The notes beneath the pieces were generated by a model. That model saw only the letters and a list, made by a program, of their open reading frames with translations, was not told the origin of the DNA and searched no databases. Positions 55,468 through 63,433 of a stretch of DNA of 64,000 bases are shown piece after piece (position 1 is the stretch's first letter; each line of letters begins with the position of its first letter). The stretch spans positions 5,413,001 to 5,477,000 of the forward strand of contig NZ_CP162553.1 of the NCBI RefSeq assembly GCF_040939785.1, written 5' to 3'. The DNA comes from Bradyrhizobium lupini (lineage in GTDB: Bacteria > Pseudomonadota > Alphaproteobacteria > Rhizobiales > Xanthobacteraceae). A program made the position numbers and the translations under genes.

Positions 55468-55496
55468 AATGTATGCCAGTAGGACTGGGTGGTCAA
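55468..55496 (-). promoter_or_regulatory. Sigma-70-type promoter of the thi operon
   Basis: On the minus strand, TTGACC (55496-55491) and TACATT (55473-55468) are separated by exactly 17 bases. The expected transcription start, about 55461, is at the 5' end of the riboswitch, which supports the assignment. Confidence 0.75.
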
Positions 55497-55517
55497 CGCG
55501 CTTGGCGGGAACCGGGC

Positions 55518-56066
55518 TTACCTGGGCGCCTGTGCCCGGGCGTTGCGGACGCGCTGGGCGAGCTTGCGGTGCGGCGCGGCGCCGAATATCGGCTGCGGAT
55601 TGCCGTTCGGCTCAAGCCAAGGGGAGCCCATATTGGCCTCGCTCGTATTGGCGACCTGCACGGCCTCCTGCCGTTGCCGCTTTGCGGCGTAGTAATAGCC
55701 GCCGGCGAAATAACGCACGGCGCGGGCGTGATCGCCATTGGCGGCGTGATAGGCGCCGGCGAGATATTTCACAGCATAGGTGAGATTGGTGTTGGGATCG
55801 CGCAGGCCGGCGGCGTCGCCGGTGTAGCCGACCCCGCGGGCGGTCGCGAGCTTGATCTGCATCAGCCCGATGGTGCCGCCATGGCCGACCAGGCCGGGCT
55901 GGTAGCGGCTCTCGCGCATGATGACGCGATGCACCAGCGCCTCCGGCACACCGTTGGCGCGCGCATGGGCCGCGACCATCTCGGCGTACTCCGTCTGGCC
56001 CGCGAATGCGGCCTGCGGCAACGTCAGTCCGGCCGCGAGCAGCGCGGCAACATGTAAAATTTTCAT
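55518..56066 (-). CDS. Exported lytic transglycosylase (SLT domain)
   Basis: A 182-residue protein with a signal peptide (MKILHVAALLAAGLTLPQAA, cleavage near AFA) and a small SLT (goose lysozyme-like) domain: LVHRVIMRESRYQPGLVGHG carries the catalytic Glu, followed by GTIGLMQIKLATARGVGY and NLTYAVKYLAGAYHAANGDH. The C-terminal 40 residues are basic and unstructured. It cleaves peptidoglycan in the periplasm. It is upstream of and convergent with nothing; the thi promoter lies just beyond its stop. Confidence 0.9.
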   Translation of the reverse strand: MKILHVAALLAAGLTLPQAAFAGQTEYAEMVAAHARANGVPEALVHRVIMRESRYQPGLVGHGGTIGLMQIKLATARGVGYTGDAAGLRDPNTNLTYAVKYLAGAYHAANGDHARAVRYFAGGYYYAAKRQRQEAVQVANTSEANMGSPWLEPNGNPQPIFGAAPHRKLAQRVRNARAQAPR

Positions 56067-56301
56067 CAAATGTTCCTCGGCACCGCTCACCTGCGCCCGC
56101 TCGCGTTAGGCCCCGCGAACGCGGCGATGATGTGGCGAAACGCCTCCGATTACGTTTTTGCAGCGCAGAGCCGTCATTCGGACGCAAGGCCGGCGTAGGG
56201 CTTGTCATGCAGACGAAGCCGTCATTCGCGACAGCGGGCCTGTCTATTCGCGTGTGGGCCCGAAAGCGAGTAAGAGAGCGGCGCAAATCGGGAGAGGTGC
56301 C

Positions 56302-56517
56302 ATGACAAAAGAAAACGTGGTGAAGGCACACATCGGCGACATTCCCAGGCAAAATCCCTGTGCGCAATGCGGCGCGCCGATCCCCCAACCTGATTGGATC
56401 GAGGCGGGCGACGGACGCATCTCCTATCTTTGGACATGCCGTGCTTGCAATTATCGCTTCGAGGCGGTTGCGATTTTTGATGAGGGAGCCGTCGCGCACC
56501 CGCCGCTTGCGGCCTGA
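56302..56517 (+). CDS. Small zinc-ribbon-like hypothetical protein
   Basis: A 71-residue protein with two Cys pairs, CAQCGAPIPQPDW and WTCRACNYRF, spaced as in a zinc ribbon. The ATG at 56302 follows GGAGAGG at proper spacing. No further domain. It may bind Zn and act in nucleic-acid or protein contacts; function unknown. Confidence 0.75.
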   Translation: MTKENVVKAHIGDIPRQNPCAQCGAPIPQPDWIEAGDGRISYLWTCRACNYRFEAVAIFDEGAVAHPPLAA

Positions 56518-56531
56518 GGTTTAGTCTTCGG

Positions 56532-56596
56532 GCATGATCTTTTCGGAAAACCGCTGCACACTTTGCGCTGGCGCGGCCCTTCGGGTCCGGATCATG
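56532..56596. repeat. Palindromic GATC-containing intergenic repeat
   Basis: GCATGATCTTTTCGGAAAAC at the left and GGTCCGGATCATG at the right are the ends of a palindrome I recall as common in Bradyrhizobium genomes. The centre (CTTTGCGCTGGCGCGGCCCT) departs from the usual form. Only copy seen in this window. Confidence 0.5.
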
Positions 56597-56598
56597 GC

Positions 56599-56724
56599 TT
56601 AAGCCGCAAGCTGCGGCTGCTGCCGTACCGGCAATTGCATCCGCACGATCAGCCCATGCGGCTCCCGGTCGTGCAGCGACAGCTCGCCGCCGTGGGCGAT
56701 CGCGATCGCGCGCGCCGCATGAAT
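56599..56724 (-). pseudogene. C-terminal remnant of a sensor histidine kinase
   Basis: The 41 codons before the TAA at 56599-56601 read IHAARAIAIAHGGELSLHDR, EPHGLIVRMQLPVRQQPQLA, a good match to the G2 box and final strand of a histidine-kinase ATPase domain (AIAxAHGGxLxLxxxxxxGLxVxxxLP). A stop codon lies just upstream at 56725-56727 and no N-terminal part is present. It is a decayed gene end. Confidence 0.6.
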
Positions 56725-56827
56725 TTATCGACGAAATCGTGCGCTGCGAAATGTTCCTGAGTGACTTAGGAACAATTGAACGCAGCCCAGATGCTCGCGC
56801 AGCACGCGACGAAATTGCAGCACGCGC

Positions 56828-56852
56828 GGAACTGGGACTGATCCGAGCTGTT
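56828..56852 (+). promoter_or_regulatory. EcfG-type (general stress) promoter before the PRC-barrel gene
   Basis: GGAAC (56828-56832) is followed after 17 bases by GTT (56850-56852), close to the GGAAC-N16/17-cGTT consensus of the alphaproteobacterial general-stress sigma factor EcfG. A start near 56860 would leave a short leader of about 30 bases to the ATG at 56890. PRC-barrel proteins are frequent members of this regulon. Confidence 0.55.
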
Positions 56853-56889
56853 TTCTCCGCACAAGTTTTCTGCTGAAGGAGAGGACAAT

Positions 56890-57435
56890 ATGTTGATGAA
56901 ATCGATCGCGGCCGGTCTTGCCGGTACCGCACTGCTCGCAACCGTTGCGTTCGCGCAAAATCCGACCGCCACCACCGACAAGGCGCCGGCTGCCGCGGCG
57001 ACGACGACCGCCACGACCGCGTCGGGACAGTGGCGTACGTCCAAGATGGACGGCATCAAGGTCTATAACGACGCCAATGAGAACATCGGCTCGATCAACG
57101 ATCTGCTGATGGACAAGAGCGGTAACATCAAGATCGCTGTGATCGGCGTCGGCGGCTTCCTCGGCCTGGGCGAGCATCTGGTTGCGGTGCCCTTTGAGAA
57201 GCTGAAATTCGTCAACGAGGCGGTTGCCTACACCGGCGCTGCCGGGAACAACCCGAACAGCGCAGCCAACCGGCCCGCGGCGACTACCACGACGGGTGCC
57301 GCGACCGGCACCGACAACAAGCCCGCGACGACAACGACGGCCACGTCCGCGTCGAAATGGTATCCGGACCACGCCGTGTTCAATGCGAGCAAGGACGAGC
57401 TGAAGAACATGCCCGAGTTCAAATACTCGGAGTAA
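56890..57435 (+). CDS. Exported PRC-barrel domain protein
   Basis: A 181-residue protein with a signal peptide (MLMKSIAAGLAGTALLATVA, cleavage near AFA). A PRC-barrel domain follows low-complexity Ala/Thr: QWRTSKMDGIKVYNDANENI, GSINDLLMDKSGNIKIAVIG and VGGFLGLGEHLVAVPFEKLK. A second Ala/Thr linker leads to a short C-terminal segment (WYPDHAVFNASKDELKNMPE). GGAGAGG lies 7 bases upstream. Periplasmic; probably a stress-induced protein given the EcfG-like promoter. Confidence 0.9.
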   Translation: MLMKSIAAGLAGTALLATVAFAQNPTATTDKAPAAAATTTATTASGQWRTSKMDGIKVYNDANENIGSINDLLMDKSGNIKIAVIGVGGFLGLGEHLVAVPFEKLKFVNEAVAYTGAAGNNPNSAANRPAATTTTGAATGTDNKPATTTTATSASKWYPDHAVFNASKDELKNMPEFKYSE

Positions 57436-57458
57436 CGCGGCTCTGAACGGCTAAACGA

Positions 57459-57486
57459 AGCGCGCCCGGTTTTTGCCGGGCGCGCT
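57459..57486. terminator. Hairpin between convergent genes
   Basis: AGCGCGCCCGG pairs perfectly with CCGGGCGCGCT around TTTTTG. It lies between the PRC-barrel gene and the convergent binding-protein gene. No T tract follows, so efficiency as an intrinsic terminator is uncertain. Confidence 0.55.
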
Positions 57487-57536
57487 GTCGTGCTCTTCCC
57501 AACCTCTCCCCGCAAGCGGGAAGAGGGAGAAGAACT

Positions 57537-58748
57537 TCAGTGCGTCACCAGCGGGCAGCCGCCCTTGTCGAGCGGACGGAAGGCCTCGTCGCCGGGCACG
57601 GTGGCGATCAGCTTGTAGAGGTCCCACTCGCCCTTGGAGTCCTCGGGCTTCTTGACCTCGAAAAGATACATGTCGTGGACCATGCGGCCGTCGATGCGGA
57701 TCTTGCCGTTCTTGGCGAAGAAGTCGTCGACCGGTGTCTTGCGCATCTGCTCCATCACCTTCGGTGCCTCGTCGGTCTTGATGGCGTCGATCGCCTTCAG
57801 GTAATGCATGGTCGCGGAATAGAGCCCCGCCTGGATCATGGTCGGCATGTGACCGACTTTCTCGTTGAAGCGCTTGGAGAAGGCGCGCGTCTCCTCGTTG
57901 GTGTCCCAGTAGAACGCGTCGGTGATGATGAGGCCTTGCGTCGACTTGATGCCGAGCGAATGAACGTCGGTGATCTCCATGAGCAAGGCGATCATCTTCT
58001 GGCCGCCCTCCGTCAGGCCGAACTCGGCCGCCTGTTTCAGCGCATTGGTGGTGTCGCCGCCGGCATTGGCCAGTGCGACCACCTTGGCCTTGGAGGCCTG
58101 GGCCTGGAGCAGGAAGGAGGAGAAGTCCGACGAGTTGAGCGGATGGCGGACCTCGCCGAGCACCTTGCCGCCGCTCTCCTTGACGACGTTGGCGGCGTCG
58201 CGCTGCAGCGCCATGCCGAAGGCGTAGTCGGCGGTGACGAAGAACCAGGTGTCCTCGCCGCGCTTGACCATCGCCTTGCCGGCGACGTTCGACAGCGCAT
58301 AGGTGTCGTAGGTCCAGTGCACCGTGTTGGGCGAGCAGGCGACGCCCGTGATATCGGATGAGCCGCCGCCGGAATTGATGTGGATCTTGTTCTTCTCGCG
58401 CGTCAACGCCGAGATCGGCAGCGCCACCGACGAGGTCGGCACGTCGAAGATCGCGTCGACCTTGTCGTTGTCGTACCAGTTGCGGGCGATGTTGACGCCG
58501 ACGTCGGGCTTGTTCTGGTGATCGGCGGAGACCACCTGCACGGGCTTGCCCGCGACTTTGGCACCGTAATCGGCGACCGCCATCTCCACGGCGGCGAGCG
58601 AGCCCTTGCCGGTCGCGTCCGCATAGAGGCTCGACATGTCCGTGAGCACGCCGATCTTGACGACGTCGTCGGAAATCTGCGCCTGGGCGGCGCCTGACGT
58701 GGCGGCGAGCGCGAGACCGGCCGCGATCGCGGCGATGAGCTTTTGCAT
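57537..58748 (-). CDS. ABC transporter substrate-binding protein (branched-chain amino-acid type)
   Basis: Periplasmic receptor of 403 residues in the Leu/Ile/Val-type family. Signal peptide MQKLIAAIAAGLALAATSGA; mature part opens with ISDDVVKIGVLTDMSSLYAD, and SADHQNKPDVGVNIARNWYD and FVTADYAFGMALQRDAANVV are family segments. The mature domain binds an amide, amino acid or aromatic-acid ligand; not identifiable here. No permease or ATPase gene is adjacent, so it is an orphan receptor serving a transporter encoded elsewhere. Confidence 0.93.
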   Translation of the reverse strand: MQKLIAAIAAGLALAATSGAAQAQISDDVVKIGVLTDMSSLYADATGKGSLAAVEMAVADYGAKVAGKPVQVVSADHQNKPDVGVNIARNWYDNDKVDAIFDVPTSSVALPISALTREKNKIHINSGGGSSDITGVACSPNTVHWTYDTYALSNVAGKAMVKRGEDTWFFVTADYAFGMALQRDAANVVKESGGKVLGEVRHPLNSSDFSSFLLQAQASKAKVVALANAGGDTTNALKQAAEFGLTEGGQKMIALLMEITDVHSLGIKSTQGLIITDAFYWDTNEETRAFSKRFNEKVGHMPTMIQAGLYSATMHYLKAIDAIKTDEAPKVMEQMRKTPVDDFFAKNGKIRIDGRMVHDMYLFEVKKPEDSKGEWDLYKLIATVPGDEAFRPLDKGGCPLVTH

Positions 58749-58905
58749 TTTGTTTCTCCCTCAGCGTTGTTGTTTGGGTTTTGTTGCGGGGACCGTTCTA
58801 ACGACAATCGGTCCCCGGAGCAAAGCCCGAGAATGCGCGAGGAGGGTTGAGAAATAAGCAGGGCGCGGCAGTGTTTTCACCCTCTCCCCGGGAGAAGGAA
58901 GAAGC

Positions 58906-59736
58906 TCACGCGCTGCTGCCCTTGAGCCGTTCGTTGCGCCGGCGCAGGCCTTCCAGGGTGGCGAGCAGGATGACCGAGACCGTCGTCAGGATCACCGCTG
59001 CCGCCGTGATGGTCGGGCTGATGTTCTCGCGGATGCCGCTGAACATCTCGCGCGGCAGGGTGCGCTGCTCGGGACCTGCCATGAACAGCACGATCACCAC
59101 CTCATCGAAGCTGGTCGCGAAGGCGAACAGGGCCCCCGATGCCACGCCGGGCAGGATCAGCGGCAGGATCACTCGGCGGAAGGCGTCAAGCGGCGAGGCA
59201 CCGAGCGAGGCGGCAGCGCGGGCCAGATTGGTGTCGAAGCTCTGCAGCGTCGCGCCGACCGTGATGACGACGAAGGGCGTCGCCAGCGCGGTGTGGGCCA
59301 GGATCAAGCCGAGATAGCTGCCGGTCAATCCGATCGGCGCGAAGAAGAAATAGAGACCGACCGCGGTGATGACCCCGGGCACGACGACCGGCGACAGCAC
59401 GAAGGCCAGCACGAGCGGCTTGAACCGGCTCTTCCACTGCGCCAGCCCTAACGCCGCCAGCGTGCCGAGCACCATCGACAGCAGGGTCGAGGCGACACCG
59501 ATGATCATGCTGTTCTTCAGCGAATTCATCCAGCGCGGCGAATTGATGAAGTCGTCGTACCAGCGCAGCGAGAGGCCCGGCAGCGGATAGGTGAGGTACG
59601 AGCCCGAGCTGAACGACAGCGGCATGATCGCAAGGATCGGCGCAATCAGGAAGATGAACACCAGCGTGGAGATCACGATGGTCGCGGTCCACGCAATGCG
59701 CTGACTCGGCGTGCGGATGGAGGAATTGTCGCTCAA
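58906..59736 (-). CDS. PotC-type ABC transporter permease
   Basis: Inner-membrane permease of 276 residues of a spermidine/putrescine-type importer. About six helices, beginning ATIVISTLVFIFLIAPILAI, and the EAA loop DTNLARAAASLGASPLDAFR-RVILPLILPG are visible. The predicted start is TTG 59736 (MSDNSSIRT), whose bases overlap the TGA of the upstream permease (sequence AATTGAG), giving stop-start coupling. Last gene of the operon. Confidence 0.88.
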   Translation of the reverse strand: MSDNSSIRTPSQRIAWTATIVISTLVFIFLIAPILAIMPLSFSSGSYLTYPLPGLSLRWYDDFINSPRWMNSLKNSMIIGVASTLLSMVLGTLAALGLAQWKSRFKPLVLAFVLSPVVVPGVITAVGLYFFFAPIGLTGSYLGLILAHTALATPFVVITVGATLQSFDTNLARAAASLGASPLDAFRRVILPLILPGVASGALFAFATSFDEVVIVLFMAGPEQRTLPREMFSGIRENISPTITAAAVILTTVSVILLATLEGLRRRNERLKGSSA

Positions 59737-60996
59737 TTCTTCATCCCTCCCGTGACCTGCTGTCCCTGCACCAGCTTTCCGTAGACGAGCGCGAGCAGAA
59801 TAGTGGCGAGCAGCAGCACCGCACCCAGTGCCGAAGCAAGGCCCCAATTGGCCGTCTCGGTCGTGTAGAGCGCGATGAAGTAGCTGATCATTTGATCGGC
59901 GGCGCCCCCCGACGAGTGCCGGCGTGATGTAATAGCCGAGCGCCAGGATGAAGACGAGCAGGCTTCCCGCGCCGATGCCCGGCAGCGTCTGAGGCAGGTA
60001 GATCCGCAGGAAGGCGGTGAGGGGTGGTGCACCGAGCGAGGCGGCGGCACGCATGTAAGCAGGCGAGATCGCCTTCATGCTGCTGTACAGCGGCAGGATC
60101 ATGAACGGCAGGAGAACGTGGGTCATGGCCACGCAGACACCAAAGCGGTTGTAGATCAGGCGCAACGGCTCGTCGATGATGCCAAGCCAGAGCAGGCTGT
60201 CGTTCACGACGCCTTTGCTCTGCAACAGAACGATCCAGGCGCAGGTGCGGACCAGCAGCGACGTCCAGAACGGCAGCAGGACGAAGATCATCAGCAAATT
60301 CGACCGGCCGGGCGGCAGCGCGGCCAGCAAGTAGGCGACCGGAAAGCCAAGGATCAGGCACAGCACCGTGACACTGAGGCTGATGAGGAAGGTGCGGACG
60401 AAAACGTCGCGGTAGATGGCCTGATCCGGCGGGGCTGCGACGATCGCGCCGTCCACGTTCCGCGTCAGATCGAGCGCCGACAAAAGATAGAAGCCGGTCA
60501 CGGGGCCACTGGCGTCCTTGATCGTGGTCCAGGTGGCGCGTTCGCGCCAGGCCGGGTTGATCTTGCCCAGCGTCTCCCTCGCCGTGCCGGGCTCGGGCGC
60601 AGTCTTCAGATTGCGTGCGGTGCTGGTCAGGATCGTGCGGAAGCCGTTCAGTGCGTAGTTGAGCCGCTTGGCCGCAATCGCAATGGTGCCGGAATCGCGC
60701 GCCGCCATGATGTCGCCCGCCAGCGCCGCGTAGGCCTTTTCGTCCGGCAGATCCCTGCCGTCCCAACTGGCGAGAGCCGCGATGGTCTGAGGCAGAACCA
60801 GACGCACCTCGCGGTCATCGACGGCACGCCACAGCATGCCGGCGATGGGCCCAGCGAAGGTGAAGAGCAGGAAGACGAGAAGCGGCAGAACCAGCGCCAA
60901 TGCTTTGACCTGGCGTGCTCGCTCCGCCCGCCGCAATCGGCGCTTGAGCGGCACCTCGGTCGGGCCATGGGCGCCGGTCAAGAGCGCATCCGTCAT
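59733..60996 (-). pseudogene. PotB-type ABC transporter permease, frameshifted near the C-terminus
   Basis: Inner-membrane permease with a long periplasmic insert (about residues 66-200) between the first and second helices. The first frame runs to FILALGYYITPALVGG; the next frame continues AADQMISYFIALYTTETANW, GLASALGAVLLLATILLALV and ends GGMKN. One C too many in CCCCCC at 59905-59910 (G run on the coding strand) explains the break. Without correction the first frame stays open through the whole of the next permease (696 codons). Confidence 0.85.
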
Positions 60997-61028
60997 TGGC
61001 TAACCTTGGGTCGAGCTTTGTGGGGACG

Positions 61029-62078
61029 CTATTTCGCGGCCCATTTGTTGAAGCGCTCGGTCAGGCGGTCGATGTTCTCGAGCCAGAAGGCAACATTGAT
61101 CTCGACCGCATTCTTGATGTTGTCAGGCGCTGTCGGCAGGTCCTTCAGAACAGCAGGCGCGAGCAGGGCAGCTGCGTCCTTGTTCGAGGTGCCATAAGCA
61201 ATGTTCTCCGACAGTTTCGACTGGTTCTCAGCCTTGCCGACGAAGTCCAGGAACTTGTAGGCCGCGTCCTTGTTCGGGCTGCCTTTCAGGATCACCCAAG
61301 TGTCGAGGGTGAAGAGCGCTCCGTCCCAGACCATGCCAAAATTCTTCTTCTCGTTCTTGTTCGCGGTGTCGATGCGGCCATTGTAGACCGAGGTCATTGC
61401 CACCTCGCCGGAGGCGAGCAATTGCGGCGGCTGAGCGCCGGCCTTCCACCAGACGATGTCGCCCTTGATGGTGTCCAGCTTCTTGAACGCGCGCTCGACG
61501 CCCTCGTCGGTCGCCAGCACCTTGTAGACGTCCTTTGGCGCGACGCCGTCGGCCATGAGGGCGATCTCCAGCGTGGTCTTCGGCCCCTGACGCAGGGCAC
61601 GCTTGCCCGGGATCTTCTTGGTGTCGAAGAAGTCGGCCCAGCCCTTCGGGGCCTCCTTCAACTTGTCCTTGTCGTAGCCGAGAACGAAATCGTAGAGGAT
61701 GGCGCCGACGCCGCAAGGATTGACCGACGGTGGGATATAGGCGGCCTCGCCGCCGATCTTCGAATAGTCGAGCTTTTCGAACAGGCCTTCCTCGCAGCCA
61801 ACCGCCAGCTCGTCGCTCTCGACCTGGACGACGTCCCAGGTGGCGGCACCACCCTGCACCTTGGCGCGCAACACGCCGACGCCGCCGTCCCAGGACTCGT
61901 CATTCAAGGGAACACCGGTCGCTTTCTTGAACGGCTCGAAATAGACCTTCTTCTGGGCATCCTGATAGGCGCCGCCCCACGACACAACGGTGAGGTCACG
62001 CGCCTGCGCGACCGTGGCCAGCGTCGCGCTGGCAGTGAATGCCGCGGCCAAACCCAGAATAATCTTGCGCTTCAGCAT
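61029..62078 (-). CDS. ABC transporter substrate-binding protein (spermidine/putrescine PotD type)
   Basis: Periplasmic receptor of 349 residues. Signal peptide MLKRKIILGLAAAFTASATL...AQA; mature part with DLTVVSWGGAYQDAQKKVYF, the family start (LTVVSWGGAYQ), then TWDVVQVESDELAVGCEEGL and NPCGVGAILYDFVLGYDKDK. ATG 62078 begins the signal peptide. It lies between potA-like and potB-like genes in the same operon, so it is the receptor for that transporter. Polyamine or another small amine/carboxylate ligand is possible. Confidence 0.93.
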   Translation of the reverse strand: MLKRKIILGLAAAFTASATLATVAQARDLTVVSWGGAYQDAQKKVYFEPFKKATGVPLNDESWDGGVGVLRAKVQGGAATWDVVQVESDELAVGCEEGLFEKLDYSKIGGEAAYIPPSVNPCGVGAILYDFVLGYDKDKLKEAPKGWADFFDTKKIPGKRALRQGPKTTLEIALMADGVAPKDVYKVLATDEGVERAFKKLDTIKGDIVWWKAGAQPPQLLASGEVAMTSVYNGRIDTANKNEKKNFGMVWDGALFTLDTWVILKGSPNKDAAYKFLDFVGKAENQSKLSENIAYGTSNKDAAALLAPAVLKDLPTAPDNIKNAVEINVAFWLENIDRLTERFNKWAAK

Positions 62079-62158
62079 GGTCTTTGTTCCTTCTTCACGT
62101 GACGTTGAGCTTGGTTGGTCCAGGTCCGCCCGCCTTGGAGCGATGCTGCATGGTTGGA

Positions 62159-63298
62159 TCAGACGGGATCGAGGGCCAGGCAATCCTCCGGGCGGAAGGT
62201 GATGAACACGTCATCGCCAGGTCTCAGGCTGCCAGCTGTAAGGCTGCCAGCTCTCAGGCTGTCATGCGTGCCCGGCTGAAGCTTGACCATGAATTCCCTG
62301 TTGTCGGCGACGTCGAGCACGGCCAGCGCGTGGTCGCCGAGATAGATGGTGTTCTGCACCCTGGCCGGCAGTCGGTTCGGTTCGTCGCCGGAGGTGCCAT
62401 CCGGGATGATGGCGATCCGCTCCGGCCGCACCGACAGCGAGGTCGATGCGCCGGCGCCTGATACGTTGACCGCTCGTGCGGTCACGGCGCCGCCGCCCGC
62501 CAGCGCAACGCGGCAATATTCCTTTTCAAGCATCTCGACGGTGCCGGACAGCACATTGTTCTCGCCGATGAAATGGGCGACGAAGCTGTTCACCGGATGC
62601 TCATACAGCGCGTCGGGCCTGTCGATCTGCTGCACGATGCCGTCGTTGAATACGGCGATGCGATCCGACATGGTGAGCGCTTCACTTTGATCGTGGGTGA
62701 CGTAGACGACGGTGATGCCCATCGTCTCGTGCAGTTGCTTGATCTCCAGTTGCATCTGCTCCCGCAGGCGCTTGTCCAGGGCGCCCAGCGGCTCGTCCAT
62801 CAGCACGAGTTGCGGATTGAAAACAAGGGCGCGGGCCAGCGCCACGCGCTGCTGTTGACCGCCGGACAGCTGCCCGGGCCGCCGCTGCGCCAGAGTTTCC
62901 ATCTTGATCATGCGCAATGCCGCTTTGACACGATCCTGCGCTTCGGCCTTGTTCGTGTTGCGAACGGAGAGCGGGAAGGCGATATTCTCCGCAATCGTCA
63001 GGTGCGGAAACAGGGCATAATTCTGGAACACCATGCCGATGTCGCGCTTGTGTGCCGGCACGTTCTTGATCGGTCGGTCCGCGAGGAAGATCTCGCCATG
63101 GGTCGGAACCTCGAAACCCGCCAGCATCATCAGGGTGGTCGTCTTGCCCGAGCCCGACGGACCAAGCAGGGTGACGAACTCGCCCTTCCTGATGTCGAGA
63201 TCGAGGTTTTTCACCACGAGGTGCTCGCCATCATAGGTCTTCTGAATGCCGGAAAAGCGCACCAGCGCCGGCGCAGGCGTAACCATGCCGGCTTCCAT
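62159..63298 (-). CDS. ABC transporter ATP-binding protein (PotA type)
   Basis: Cytoplasmic ATPase of 379 residues and first gene of the operon. Walker A GPSGSGKTT, signature LSGGQQQRVALARAL, Walker B LVLMDEPLGALDKRL, H-loop YVTHDQSEAL. The C-terminal 120 residues form a TOBE domain (RPERIAIIPDG, VQNTIYLGDH). Near the end, DSLRAGSLTAGSLRPGDDVF contains a 15-base in-frame tandem duplication (62224-62268, about three units). Preceding ATG options at 63298 and 63286 (MVTPAPALV). Confidence 0.94.
   Translation of the reverse strand: MEAGMVTPAPALVRFSGIQKTYDGEHLVVKNLDLDIRKGEFVTLLGPSGSGKTTTLMMLAGFEVPTHGEIFLADRPIKNVPAHKRDIGMVFQNYALFPHLTIAENIAFPLSVRNTNKAEAQDRVKAALRMIKMETLAQRRPGQLSGGQQQRVALARALVFNPQLVLMDEPLGALDKRLREQMQLEIKQLHETMGITVVYVTHDQSEALTMSDRIAVFNDGIVQQIDRPDALYEHPVNSFVAHFIGENNVLSGTVEMLEKEYCRVALAGGGAVTARAVNVSGAGASTSLSVRPERIAIIPDGTSGDEPNRLPARVQNTIYLGDHALAVLDVADNREFMVKLQPGTHDSLRAGSLTAGSLRPGDDVFITFRPEDCLALDPV
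62224..62268. repeat. Short 15-base tandem repeat within the PotA-type gene
   Basis: Three adjacent 15-base units: TCAGGCTGCCAGCTG, TAAGGCTGCCAGCTC and TCAGGCTGTCATGCG. The unit length keeps the frame. The units encode variants of SLRAG/SLTAG in the TOBE domain. Confidence 0.7.
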
Positions 63299-63433
63299 GT
63301 CGTCCTCGCGTTGTCAGCCACAGTGCTGTCAGCACCCCGTCCCCGGGGTGCGAGGAACAGCTTAGCATCGTCCGACCAGATTGCCAGCGGCGCAAGCGAC
63401 TGCGCGCACGGACCCGTCGGGAAAAGGGGCGCG

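Larger units (their letters stand above)
56518..56889. other. Intergenic region with repeat, histidine-kinase relic and promoter
   Basis: This 372-base gap holds a palindromic repeat (56532-56596), a degraded histidine-kinase end (56599-56724) and, from about 56725, the promoter region of the PRC-barrel gene. No intact gene is seen. Confidence 0.6.

Noticed and set aside
56299..56301. Longer start for the zinc-ribbon protein at 56158
   Set aside because: The upstream part has no protein character and the ATG at 56302 has a good ribosome binding site.
58906..60996. 696-codon fused permease
   Set aside because: The junction region is nonsense while the adjacent frame supplies the missing end of the B permease and a TTG start for the C permease overlaps its stop; the fusion is a by-product of the frameshift.
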